Source: Pseudoflavonifractor intestinihominis
GTDB taxonomy: Bacteria; Bacillota; Clostridia; Oscillospirales; Oscillospiraceae
Assembly: GCF_040096055.1 (NCBI RefSeq)
Contig: NZ_JBBMFK010000009.1
Span: forward strand, 62,001 to 126,000
DNA: 64,000 nt
Reading direction: 5' to 3'
A program made the translations under genes and the position numbers. The notes under the pieces are model-generated. The model saw only the letters and a list, made by a program, of their open reading frames with translations, did not search any database and was not told the origin of the DNA. Numbering within the stretch: the first letter of the stretch is position 1; each line of letters begins with the position of its first letter. Positions 49,188-57,070 of this stretch are shown piece by piece.

Positions 49188-50411
49188 ATGACCATGACAA
49201 AACTGGAAGAGCTGGAGGAACTGCGGGTGAGCCACCCGGTGTTCTCCCCCTTCGCCCTGCTGAAGCTGAGCATGATCCGCTACGGCGCCGTGTTCACCGA
49301 GCGGGCTCTGGACAGTATCCAGGGTTCCCCCTACGCCTTTGGGGACGACAACGCCTTTGACATCCGCTTCGGTGGCCGGGACGGCCGCCGGGCCATGCCG
49401 GGGCCCATCCTCCTGCGGGATGGCTCCTTTGTGTACGTCAACTACGGGGAACCCTACGAGAACCCCTACACCATTGACTGCGACGGTGGGGTGTACCTGC
49501 TCCTGGACGGGGAGAAGCTGGTGGATACTTTGGACTTTGTCCCCCGGCCCGACTTCTACGGCAAGCGCACCAGCCGGGGCACCCCCATGTCGTCGGTGGC
49601 CGACGTCCGGGGCCAGAAGCTGATCCTCAACGCCTACCAGCGGTGCCGCCTGTGGGAGGGGGGAGACCAGTGCGGCTTCTGTGCCTTCTTCACCGGCGGA
49701 CACAGCGCCGGGGCGGTGGACTGCCGGGACGTGTACGAGACCATCCGGGAGGCGGTGAAGGAGCCGGGCCGGTTCTCCGAGATCAGCCTGTCCGGGGGCA
49801 CCGACTTCTCCGGCGAGCCCCCCTTCTCCGTGGAGATCGACCGGTACATCAAGGTGCTGCAGGCCATCGGCCGCAACTTCACCGGCCGCTTCCCCTGCCA
49901 GCTCATGGCCCCCGCCTATCCCAAGGCGGAGTTGCAGAGGATCTATGACCAGACGGGCATCACCTCCTACGCGCCCAACATCGAGGTGTGGGGGGAGGAG
50001 CTGTTCAAAGAGCTGTGCCCCGGCAAGCACCGCTGGATTGGCTACGAGGAGTGGATTCGCCGCACCCTGGACGCGGTGGAGGTATTCGGCGTGGGGAAGG
50101 TGTGCACCCAGGTGGTGGCCGGGGCGGAGCTGGCGGCAAAGCACGGCTTCTCCGACCCGGAGGAGGCTCTGGAGTCCAACTTTCAGGCCTGCCAGTTCTT
50201 TGCCAGCCGGGGCGTCCAGTTCCTGGTGACCATCTGGCGGCCCCACCGGGCCACCCGGCTGGGCTGCCGCCCCATGGCGCCTCTGGACTACTACGTGCGT
50301 CTGGCGGAGGGGGTCCACGCCATCCGGAAGGCCCACGGCCTGCACAACACCAACGACGACTACAAACACTGCGGGAACCACCCCGACAGCGATCTGGAAA
50401 GGCTGGATTGA
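49188..50411 (+). CDS. Radical SAM protein with CX8CX2C cluster motif in a thiamine operon
   Basis: Probably a radical SAM enzyme. The 4Fe-4S ligands appear to be C153, C162 and C165 in CRLWEGGDQCGFC, a CX8CX2C spacing instead of the usual CX3CX2C. A glycine-rich LSGGTDFSG (201-209) matches the SAM-contacting GGE region. A further strand reads YAPNIEVWGEELF. About 150 residues precede the cluster, which is also unusual. It lies 15 nt after ykoC with an AAGGAGG site, so TPP should control it. A role in thiamine or pyrimidine salvage is inference from context. ThiC and ThiH are excluded by sequence. Confidence 0.8.
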   Translation: MTMTKLEELEELRVSHPVFSPFALLKLSMIRYGAVFTERALDSIQGSPYAFGDDNAFDIRFGGRDGRRAMPGPILLRDGSFVYVNYGEPYENPYTIDCDGGVYLLLDGEKLVDTLDFVPRPDFYGKRTSRGTPMSSVADVRGQKLILNAYQRCRLWEGGDQCGFCAFFTGGHSAGAVDCRDVYETIREAVKEPGRFSEISLSGGTDFSGEPPFSVEIDRYIKVLQAIGRNFTGRFPCQLMAPAYPKAELQRIYDQTGITSYAPNIEVWGEELFKELCPGKHRWIGYEEWIRRTLDAVEVFGVGKVCTQVVAGAELAAKHGFSDPEEALESNFQACQFFASRGVQFLVTIWRPHRATRLGCRPMAPLDYYVRLAEGVHAIRKAHGLHNTNDDYKHCGNHPDSDLERLD

Positions 50412-50413
50412 CC

Positions 50414-50902
50414 ATGGAACTGCCGCGTTTGACCCCTATTGCGCCCCAATATCTGGCCCTGCTCCAGGCGGGGGAGCCGGTGGCCGTGGTGGACGACGGG
50501 GAAGAGAGTTTCCCCTTCCGCCCCGCCATCCTTCTGAGTCCTGACGGCGCTGTGCTGGCCCTGGGGCTGGAGCAGGAGCGGACCCGGGCGGGCCGGGGCC
50601 TAGTCCGGGCCCTCTGGTTTGGCGGGACCGTGACCCTCTTTTTCCGGGGCAAGGAGGGCGCTGTCCGCCTGACGGCCCGGCCCTGGAAGTGCCACATCAC
50701 CGGCGGATTGTTCCGGCAGGTGCTGGACCGGTACCGGGGCGAGCACCCCGGCGGCGACCTGTCCGTGGTGTGGGAGCTGCACCCGGTGAAGTGGGAGGAT
50801 ACGGCGGAGCAGCCTCCCCGTCCCCAGCCCCAGGACCTCCTCTCCGAGGCGGAGGTCCACCTGGAGCTGCTGCGGCCCAGAGATACAGAAAATGAAAATT
50901 AA
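50414..50902 (+). CDS. Small partner protein of the radical SAM gene, unknown function
   Basis: A 162-residue soluble protein starting 2 nt after the radical SAM stop, so it is probably translationally coupled. The sequence is beta-rich (VAVVDDGEESFPFRPAILLS, LVRALWFGGTVTLFFRGKEG), then helical (GGLFRQVLDRYRGEHP). This pattern loosely resembles flavin-binding split-barrel proteins, but no motif proves it. Cys occurs once (RPWKCHITGG). It ends the TPP-riboswitch operon before a strong terminator. Confidence 0.7.
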   Translation: MELPRLTPIAPQYLALLQAGEPVAVVDDGEESFPFRPAILLSPDGAVLALGLEQERTRAGRGLVRALWFGGTVTLFFRGKEGAVRLTARPWKCHITGGLFRQVLDRYRGEHPGGDLSVVWELHPVKWEDTAEQPPRPQPQDLLSEAEVHLELLRPRDTENEN

Positions 50903-50909
50903 ACGGCAA

Positions 50910-50949
50910 AAACAGGCAGGCAGACGCCCATGCGTCTGCCTGCCTGTTT
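50910..50949. terminator. Bidirectional terminator
   Basis: A perfect 18-bp stem (50910-50927 with 50932-50949) lies between the thiamine operon and the convergent CMD-cupin gene. Confidence 0.9.
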
Positions 50950-50962
50950 GCGCTGACGTCAA

Positions 50963-51715
50963 TCAGCTCAGCTTGCCGTATACCTCGTCGGTGACGGCCT
51001 CCAGCCACTCGTTGGAGCAGTCCTCGCCGGGCACCTCCAGGGCCAGGTGGGAGAACCAGCTGTCCGGGGCGGCGCCGTGCCAGTGCTTCACCTCGGGCGG
51101 GATGTTGACCACGTCGCCGGGGTGGAGCTCCCGGGCCTCCCGGCCCCACTCCTGGTAGTAGCCCCGGCCGGCCACGCAGACCAGGAGCTGGCCGCCGCCC
51201 TTGGCGGCATGGTGGATGTGCCAGTTGTTGCGGCAGCCCGGCTCAAAGGTCACGTTGTACACGCCCACCTGGCTGGTGGAGAGGGGCTGCAGATAGCTCT
51301 GGCCCACAAAATACCGGGCAAAGCCGTCGTTGGGGGCTCCGATGGGGAAGACCATCTCCCGCTGGTGCATGGCCTTGCCGTCCTCACCGTTGTCCTCGGC
51401 CCACACCTCCTTGGCCATGCGGAAGGCAGCCCAGGCCTTGGGCCAGCCGGCGTAGAAGGCCGCGTGGGTCAGGATCTCGGCGATCTCCTGCCGGGTGATG
51501 CCGTTGTGCTTTGCGGTGGTCAGGTGGTACTGGAAGGAGCTGTCCACCAGGCCCTGGGCCATGAGGGCCACCACGGTGACCAGGGACCGGTCCCGCAGGG
51601 AGAGCTTGTCCTCCCGGCTCCACACCTCACCGAATAACACGTCGTCATTGAGCTGGGCGAACTTGGGCGCGAACTCGCCCAGCGCCGCTCTGCCCGCTGT
51701 CTGTTTCACTGCCAT
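50963..51715 (-). CDS. Carboxymuconolactone decarboxylase (CMD)-cupin fusion protein
   Basis: Two domains. The N-terminal AhpD/CMD fold (about 25-105) shows LRDRSLVTVVALMAQGLVDS and LTHAAFYAGWPKAWAA, without the AhpD CXXC redox pair. The C-terminal cupin (about 135-245) has metal-ligand histidines in NNWHIHHA and VKHWHG. Such fusions are common beside LysR regulators, flavodoxins and dehydrogenases in gut clostridia, probably in redox or carbonyl detoxification. It follows the dehydrogenase on the same strand by 33 nt. Confidence 0.88.
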   Translation of the reverse strand: MAVKQTAGRAALGEFAPKFAQLNDDVLFGEVWSREDKLSLRDRSLVTVVALMAQGLVDSSFQYHLTTAKHNGITRQEIAEILTHAAFYAGWPKAWAAFRMAKEVWAEDNGEDGKAMHQREMVFPIGAPNDGFARYFVGQSYLQPLSTSQVGVYNVTFEPGCRNNWHIHHAAKGGGQLLVCVAGRGYYQEWGREARELHPGDVVNIPPEVKHWHGAAPDSWFSHLALEVPGEDCSNEWLEAVTDEVYGKLS

Positions 51716-51748
51716 GCTGTTTTCCTCCTTTTATACGCTATACACTCA

Positions 51749-52915
51749 TTACATGCTGGCCTTCAGAATCTGGATCACATCGGCCCGGGTCAGCTCCCGA
51801 TAGCCGCCGGACAGGAGGAAGGTGCCGTCGGCGATGCCCTCCAGCATATCCTCCGTGACGCCCAGGTCCCGGATATTCATGGCCACGCCCAGCTCCTTCA
51901 TCCAGGCCTCCATGGCCTCCAGGCCGGCCTGGGCCAGGGCCCTGTCGTCCTTGCCCCTGGGGTCCACGCCCCACACGTTGACCGCGAAGCGGGCAAACTT
52001 GGGCAGGCCGTACTCCATGATGAAGCGGTAGTAGGCCAGGGACACGGCGGACAGGGTCATGCCATGGGTTGCGTCGGTGTAGGCGCCGATGGACTGGCCG
52101 ATCATGTGGACCTCCCAGTCGGTGGACTTGCCCATGGCCAGCAGGGTGTTCAGAGCCCAGGTGGCCGCCCACATGATGTTGCTGCGGGCCTCGTAGTCCT
52201 CCGGGTTGCGGAGGGCGGCCCGGGAGCTGACGATGAGGGACTTCATCAGCCCCTCGGCGATGTAGTCGGTGGTGTTGTCGTCGGTGCCGGAGAAATACTG
52301 TTCGCAGATGTGGTTGAAGGCGTCGTAGATGCCGGCCACCATCTGCTTCATGGGCACCGTGAAGGTGTAGGTGGGGTTCAGGATGGTGAATTTGGGCATG
52401 ACGTTGCTGCCGAACACGTGGCCGATCTTCCGCTTCTGCCGGTGGTTGGTGATGACCGAGCCGCCGTTCATCTCCGACCCGGTGCCCACCATGGTGAGCA
52501 CGCAGCCCACGGGGATGATCCGGTTGTCCACGTCCTCCATGCGGAGGTAGTATTTCTCCCAGGGGTCCTGGGCGCACCAGGCGGATACGGACAGGGCCTT
52601 GGCGTAGTCGCACACCGAGCCGCCGCCCACCGCCAGGATCAGGTCCACGTCGTGTTCCCGGGCGATACGGCAGCCCTCGTACAGCTTTTCCACCGTGGGG
52701 TTGGGCATGACGCCGGGCAGCTCGAAGACCTCCTTGCCGCAGCGGTTCAGGATGTCCACCACCTGCTGGTAGAGGCCGGACTTCTTGATGGACCCTCCGC
52801 CGTAAGCCAGCAGCACCTTGCCGCCGTAGCCAGCCAGCTCGCCGGACAGGGCCTCCAGGGCCTTCTCGCCGAAGTGTACGCGGGTGGGGTTACAGTATGT
52901 GAAATTTCCAAGCAT
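51749..52915 (-). CDS. Iron-containing alcohol dehydrogenase (YqhD/butanol dehydrogenase-like)
   Basis: NAD(P)H-dependent reduction of aldehydes to alcohols. The nucleotide site is LLAYGGGSIKKSGLY and the family motif is VGGGSVCDYAKALSV. Metal ligands are expected in YDAFNHICEQYF and TDATHGMTLS. ATG 52915 (MLGNFTYCNP) has AGGAGG 7 nt upstream; the frame open to 53041 is not coding. At 388 residues it is full length. The promoter region shares a 40-bp element with the LysR-divergent operon at 62.1 kb. Confidence 0.93.
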   Translation of the reverse strand: MLGNFTYCNPTRVHFGEKALEALSGELAGYGGKVLLAYGGGSIKKSGLYQQVVDILNRCGKEVFELPGVMPNPTVEKLYEGCRIAREHDVDLILAVGGGSVCDYAKALSVSAWCAQDPWEKYYLRMEDVDNRIIPVGCVLTMVGTGSEMNGGSVITNHRQKRKIGHVFGSNVMPKFTILNPTYTFTVPMKQMVAGIYDAFNHICEQYFSGTDDNTTDYIAEGLMKSLIVSSRAALRNPEDYEARSNIMWAATWALNTLLAMGKSTDWEVHMIGQSIGAYTDATHGMTLSAVSLAYYRFIMEYGLPKFARFAVNVWGVDPRGKDDRALAQAGLEAMEAWMKELGVAMNIRDLGVTEDMLEGIADGTFLLSGGYRELTRADVIQILKASM

Positions 52916-53012
52916 GGTCGTTCCTCCTGTGTGGGCTGGGTCCGTCCGGCTCCAGGCCGGTCCGGACCGCCGGGTTTCGGCCCTCCCCGGCGGGGAGGTT
53001 TTCTCTGGTATC

Positions 53013-53041
53013 AGTGTAGTACAGCCGGCCTCAAATAGCAA
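53013..53041 (-). promoter_or_regulatory. Promoter of the alcohol dehydrogenase-CMD operon
   Basis: On the minus strand TTGCTA (53041-53036) and TACACT (53018-53013) are 17 nt apart. The -35 is the end of the 40-bp shared element. Confidence 0.65.
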
Positions 53042-53075
53042 ATACCCATATTTTATTTCATACTATGCTTTAAAG
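53036..53075 (+). promoter_or_regulatory. 40-bp element shared with 62117-62156 (probable LysR site, copy 1)
   Basis: Aligned without gaps to 62117-62156, about 30 of 40 bases agree, including CAAATACC at 53039-53046 and TACTATGCTT at 53061-53070. In both places the element's left end is the -35 of a leftward promoter. Confidence 0.7.
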
Positions 53076-53132
53076 GCATTTTTGATTCGGGAGGATCAGA
53101 CGCTCCGGCCCTGCCTGCTGACGCGCACGGGC

Positions 53133-53160
53133 TTGAAAACCGCCGGGTTCTCCGTATAAT
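53133..53160 (+). promoter_or_regulatory. Promoter of the TetR gene
   Basis: TTGAAA (53133-53138) and TATAAT (53155-53160) are 16 nt apart. Confidence 0.65.
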
Positions 53161-53216
53161 ATAGAACATGGCTGACCAATGAGCCCCAAGACCATCGGAA
53201 ACGCTGGGAGGCACAC

Positions 53217-53777
53217 ATGTCAAACACCACCAAACAGGCGCTGGAGGCGTCGCTGAAGCGGATGCTGCTGAAAAAACCGCTGGACAAGATCACCATCCGG
53301 GACATCACGGAGGACTGCGGAATCAGCCGCATGGCCTTTTACTACCACTTCAAGGACATCTATGACCTGATCGAGTGGGTCTGCGTGGAGGATGCGACCC
53401 GGGTCCTCGCGGGTAAAAAGACCTACGACACCTGGCAGGAGGGGCTGCTCCAGATTTTTGAGGCAGTGCTGGAGAACAAGGCCTTTGTGCTCAACGCCTG
53501 CCGCTGCATCAGCCGGGACCAGATGGAGCGCTTTCTCTTCAAGCTGACCTACGGCCTGATCCGCGGCGTGGTGGACGAGAAGAGCCAGGGCGTGGACATC
53601 TCCGAGGAGGACAAGGCCTTTATCGCTGAATTTTACAAGTACAGCTTTGTGGGGATCATGCTGGACTGGATCAGGCAGGGGATGCAGGGGGACTGCCGGA
53701 CCATTGTCCGGAAGATCAGCGCCACCATGCAGGGGAACGTATCCAATTCCATCCGGAATTTTGCCGCAGACAGATAA
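53217..53777 (+). CDS. TetR-family regulator
   Basis: A 186-residue regulator with an N-terminal helix-turn-helix (KITIRDITEDCGISRMAFYY then HFKDIYDLIEW) and a C-terminal domain like the DhaS/TetR_C_8 group (FVLNACRCISRDQMERFLFK, FVGIMLDWIRQGM). GGAGG lies 6 nt before ATG 53217. It is divergent from the alcohol dehydrogenase and upstream of oleate hydratase, either of which it may control. A strong terminator separates it from the latter. Confidence 0.9.
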   Translation: MSNTTKQALEASLKRMLLKKPLDKITIRDITEDCGISRMAFYYHFKDIYDLIEWVCVEDATRVLAGKKTYDTWQEGLLQIFEAVLENKAFVLNACRCISRDQMERFLFKLTYGLIRGVVDEKSQGVDISEEDKAFIAEFYKYSFVGIMLDWIRQGMQGDCRTIVRKISATMQGNVSNSIRNFAADR

Positions 53778-53781
53778 AAAC

Positions 53782-53834
53782 TTTACAAAAGGGGCCCGGT
53801 GATAAAAAACTGATCACCGGGCCCCTTTTGTAAA
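53782..53834 (+). terminator. Terminator after the TetR gene
   Basis: A perfect 22-bp stem (53782-53803 with 53813-53834) encloses a 9-nt loop. Confidence 0.88.
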
Positions 53835-53923
53835 TGGCGGTGGGGCGGAAAAGTGGGTAGGATATAGCCACACACAGATGTGCGACCGCGAGAGCGGTGG
53901 AATATGGAAAGGTGGCTATTCTG

Positions 53924-55891
53924 ATGGCAAAGAATCTTGGAAAACTGACTGCTGCGGCCGCGGGCCTGGCGGGCGCGGGTGCGGCTGTGGTGCTGGCGAA
54001 GAAGGCGGCCCAGGCCAGAAAGGCGCCGGAGGTCCATGAGCAGGAGAACGGCGGCTACCGCAACACAGAGCTGGGACGCCACGGGAAGAACAAAAAGGGC
54101 ATCTACTACTCGAGCGGCAACTACGAGGCCTTTGCCCGGCCGGAGAAGCCGGAGGGCGTGGAGGAGAAAAATGCCTATATCGTGGGCAGCGGTCTGGCCT
54201 CTCTGGCGGCGGCCTGCTTCCTGGTGCGGGACGGCCAGATGCCCGGCTCCCACATCCACATTCTGGAGGCCATGGACATCGCCGGCGGCGCCTGCGACGG
54301 CATCTTCGACCCCAGCCGGGGCTATATCATGCGGGGCGGCCGGGAGATGGAGAACCACTTCGAGTGCCTGTGGGATCTGTTCCGCTCCATCCCCTCCCTG
54401 GAGAAGCCGGGGGCCTCGGTGCTGGACGAGTTCTACTGGCTCAACAAGCACGACCCCAACTACTCCCTGTGCCGGGCCACGGTGAACCGGGGCCAGGACG
54501 CCCACACCGACGGAAAGTTCAACCTGAGTCAGAAGGGCTGCATGGAGATCGTGAAACTCTTCATGACCCCCGACGAGGACCTGTACGACAAGACCATTGA
54601 GGATGTGTTTGACAGCGAGGTGTTCGACTCCACCTTTTGGCTCTACTGGCGGACCATGTTCGCCTTTGAGAACTGGCACTCCGCTCTGGAGATGAAGCTC
54701 TACTTCCAGCGCTTCATCCACCACATCGCCGGCCTGCCCGACTTCAGCGCCCTGAAGTTCACCCGGTACAACCAGTATGAGTCCCTCATTCTGCCCATGC
54801 AGAAGTATCTGGAGGCGGCTGGGGTGGACTTCCAGTTCGGCACCGAGGTGACCAACGTGCTCTTTGACATCAAGGGGGGCCGCAAGGTGGCCACCGCCAT
54901 TGAGTGCCGGGTGAAGGGGGCGGAGAAGGGGATGCTGCTCACCGAGAACGACCTGGTGTTCGTCACCAACGGCTCCTGCACCGAGGGCACCATCTACGGC
55001 GACCAGGACCACGCCCCCAACGGCGACGCGGAGGTGCGCACCAGCGGCTGCTGGAGCCTGTGGAAGAACATCGCAAAACAGGACCCGTCCTTCGGTCGGC
55101 CGGAGAAGTTCTGCTCCGACGTGTCCAGGACCAACTGGGAGTCGGCCACCATCACCACCCTGGACGACAGGATCATCCCCTACCTCACCAACATCTGCAA
55201 GCGGGACCCCAGGACGGGCAAGGTGGTCACCGGCGGCATTGTCAGCTGCCAGGATTCCAAGTGGCTGCTGAGCTGGACCATCAACCGGCAGGGCCAGTTC
55301 AAGGCCCAGGACCCGGAGAAAGTGTGCATCTGGGTGTACGGCCTGTTCACCGACGTGCCCGGCGACTATGTGAAAAAGCCCATGAAGGAGTGCACCGGCC
55401 GGGAGATCACGGAGGAGTGGCTCTACCACATCGGTGTGCCGGTGGAGCAGATCCCCGAGCTGGCGGAGCACAGCGCGGTGTGCGTGCCCACCATGATGCC
55501 CTATATCACCGCCTTCTTCATGCCCCGGGCCAAGGGCGACCGGCCCGACGTCATCCCCGACGGCTGCGTCAACTTCGCCTTCCTGGGCCAGTTCGCCGAG
55601 ACGCCCCGGGACACCGTGTTCACCACCGAGTACTCGGTCCGCACGGCCATGGAGGCGGTCTACGGCCTGCTGGGTGTGGACCGGGGCGTGCCCGAGGTGT
55701 GGGGCAGCGTGTACGACATCCGGGATCTGCTGGACAGCTCGGTGTGCCTGATGGACGGCAAGTCTCCTCTGGAGATGGAGCTGCCCGGGCCGCTGAACCT
55801 GGTGAAGAAGCCGGCCCTCAAGTTCATCAAGGGGACCGTGATAGAGAAGCTGCTGCGGGACCACAACATCCTCCGGGACGGGATGCTGTGA
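53924..55891 (+). CDS. ohyA: Oleate hydratase (FAD-dependent fatty-acid double-bond hydratase)
   Basis: Adds water to oleate and related unsaturated fatty acids to give 10-hydroxy acids, detoxifying dietary lipids. It belongs to the 67-kDa myosin-cross-reactive antigen family. The FAD site is AYIVGSGLASLAAACFLVRD, and the diagnostic loop YIMRGGREMENHFECLWDLF carries the catalytic Glu. Later family motifs include VFVTNGSCTEGTIYGDQ and FAFLGQFAETPRDTVFTTEY. ATG 53924 (MAKNLG) has AAAGGTGG 8 nt upstream. The N-terminal stretch (AAAAGLAGAGAAVVLAKKAA) looks like a membrane-associating helix. At 655 residues it is slightly longer than most. Confidence 0.95.
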   Translation: MAKNLGKLTAAAAGLAGAGAAVVLAKKAAQARKAPEVHEQENGGYRNTELGRHGKNKKGIYYSSGNYEAFARPEKPEGVEEKNAYIVGSGLASLAAACFLVRDGQMPGSHIHILEAMDIAGGACDGIFDPSRGYIMRGGREMENHFECLWDLFRSIPSLEKPGASVLDEFYWLNKHDPNYSLCRATVNRGQDAHTDGKFNLSQKGCMEIVKLFMTPDEDLYDKTIEDVFDSEVFDSTFWLYWRTMFAFENWHSALEMKLYFQRFIHHIAGLPDFSALKFTRYNQYESLILPMQKYLEAAGVDFQFGTEVTNVLFDIKGGRKVATAIECRVKGAEKGMLLTENDLVFVTNGSCTEGTIYGDQDHAPNGDAEVRTSGCWSLWKNIAKQDPSFGRPEKFCSDVSRTNWESATITTLDDRIIPYLTNICKRDPRTGKVVTGGIVSCQDSKWLLSWTINRQGQFKAQDPEKVCIWVYGLFTDVPGDYVKKPMKECTGREITEEWLYHIGVPVEQIPELAEHSAVCVPTMMPYITAFFMPRAKGDRPDVIPDGCVNFAFLGQFAETPRDTVFTTEYSVRTAMEAVYGLLGVDRGVPEVWGSVYDIRDLLDSSVCLMDGKSPLEMELPGPLNLVKKPALKFIKGTVIEKLLRDHNILRDGML

Positions 55892-55926
55892 GCGGCGCGG
55901 ATACCCACCAATATCTCTGCAAACAG

Positions 55927-55975
55927 ATACCCGTATGGCCCGGGGGCGTCCAGCCCCAGGCCATACGGGTATTTT
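55927..55975. terminator. Bidirectional terminator
   Basis: A 14-bp outer stem (55927-55940 with 55959-55972) with a further GGGG/CCCC inside is followed by T, between ohyA and the convergent DUF4097-like gene. Confidence 0.8.
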
Positions 55976-55995
55976 GCCTGCTTTTCTTTGCGTTT

Positions 55996-56781
55996 TTACT
56001 GGAACAGGACGCTGACATCGCCCATGGTGCAGTAGACCTGGATGGTCTTTTCGCTGCCGTTGTCAATGGAACGGCTCCCTTTTGGACCGCCGAGGGAGAG
56101 GTCGCCCACCTGAATGTGACCCAGGCTGTATTCCAGCTCAAAGTTGTAATCCGACGATGCTCCCTCCAGCTGCAAAACCGTCTGGCCCTGGAGGTGCTCC
56201 ACATCGGCGCTGCCGTCCAGGCGGCCTGAGTAGTAGATGGCCCCCTGCGTACAGCTGGTGGACAGCGCCTCGGTGTCAATGCCCTCAACGGTCAGGTTCC
56301 CGCCGGAGGCTGTCAGAGTGACCTGTTCAAAGGTGATGCCTTCGGGTACGGTCACGACGATGGGGATGTCCTGGGTGGTGCTGGCGGAGACGACGTAGGC
56401 GTTGTCCTCAATGTACGCCTCGCACTCGGCTTCGCTGCCCTCGGACAGGCCGAATTCCGCGCCCTCCACGATCTTGACTGCCCCGAGGGCGGCGGAACAG
56501 CGGAGCTCCGTCACAGCGGCCTGTGCGTCTTCGCCCCCCGATTCCGCAGGGGTTCCCACCTCCGGGCCGTTTGTATCCCCGGAGGAATCCCCGCCTTCCG
56601 CTTCGCCGCCGGAAGGCGCAGGCGTTCCCACTGTAATTGATTCCGACTGGGAGGCCGAGGGCGTCCCGGAGACAGGGGAGGACGGGCTGCCGTCCCGCTG
56701 ATAGAGATAAATCACCGCCGCAGCCAGAACGATCACGGCGGCCAGCAGGACAAGAAGCAAAATATTGGTTATTTTTTTCAT
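55996..56781 (-). CDS. Membrane-anchored protein with DUF4097-like beta-helical domain
   Basis: An N-terminal helix (ILLLVLLAAVIVLAAAVIYL) is followed by a Ser/Gly/Pro/Glu linker (about 32-88) and a C-terminal repeat-rich domain (VTLTASGGNLTVEGIDTEAL, SSDYNFELEYSLGHIQVGDL) like DUF4097 putative adhesins. The C-terminus CTMGDVSVLF is typical. ATG 56781 has GAGGTGG close upstream. A TATAAT lies at 56806-56801, with a poor -35. Function unknown; envelope-stress sensing has been proposed for relatives. Confidence 0.78.
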   Translation of the reverse strand: MKKITNILLLVLLAAVIVLAAAVIYLYQRDGSPSSPVSGTPSASQSESITVGTPAPSGGEAEGGDSSGDTNGPEVGTPAESGGEDAQAAVTELRCSAALGAVKIVEGAEFGLSEGSEAECEAYIEDNAYVVSASTTQDIPIVVTVPEGITFEQVTLTASGGNLTVEGIDTEALSTSCTQGAIYYSGRLDGSADVEHLQGQTVLQLEGASSDYNFELEYSLGHIQVGDLSLGGPKGSRSIDNGSEKTIQVYCTMGDVSVLFQ

Positions 56782-56863
56782 ATATTCCACCTCATTTATT
56801 ATTATACACTATTTTGTTCCAAGTGGGAAATAAAATAATGTGATACGGCAAGAGAAGGCAGCC

Positions 56864-56951
56864 TGTCTCCGGCTGTCGGAGTGGTCGTAAGGACAGCTGT
56901 ATGGGACGAGGAAAGTCGTCGGAAACAGGAGACACCAGGGCTCTGACCTGG
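56864..56951. ncRNA. Candidate structured RNA of unknown class between divergent promoters
   Basis: TGTCTCC (56864-56870) pairs with GGAGACA (56928-56934) and encloses two hairpins: GCTGTC/GACAGC (56872-56877, 56892-56897) and GACGA/TCGTC (56905-56909, 56916-56920). A third hairpin CCAGG/CCTGG (56935-56939, 56947-56951) abuts. The region lies upstream of the -35 of the flavoprotein gene, so it is not that gene's leader. Strand and promoter are not established. It matches no riboswitch I know. Confidence 0.4.
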
Positions 56952-56983
56952 CCAATCTATGATAAAAAATTAACGCCAGGTAG

Positions 56984-57012
56984 TTGCAGAAACTTTTTGA
57001 CGGTGCTAGAAT
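56984..57012 (+). promoter_or_regulatory. Promoter of the flavoprotein reductase gene
   Basis: TTGCAG (56984-56989) and TAGAAT (57007-57012) are 17 nt apart, with an extended -10 TG at 57004. Confidence 0.65.
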
Positions 57013-57070
57013 ACAGGTGTTGGCAGAGATCTTGATCTTGTGCTAACTCAATACTTAAGAGGGTGAAAAA

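Noticed and set aside
49188..50411. Assignment of the radical SAM protein as ThiC or ThiH.
   Set aside because: ThiC has its cluster motif at the C-terminus and ThiH uses CX3CX2C with a different core; neither matches the CX8CX2C at residues 153-165.
56895..56935. Resemblance to group II intron domain V (GTATG and GAAAG) or to the RNase P GAGGAAAG motif.
   Set aside because: The required partner strand and catalytic triad arrangement are missing, and no reverse transcriptase or further RNase P core is nearby.
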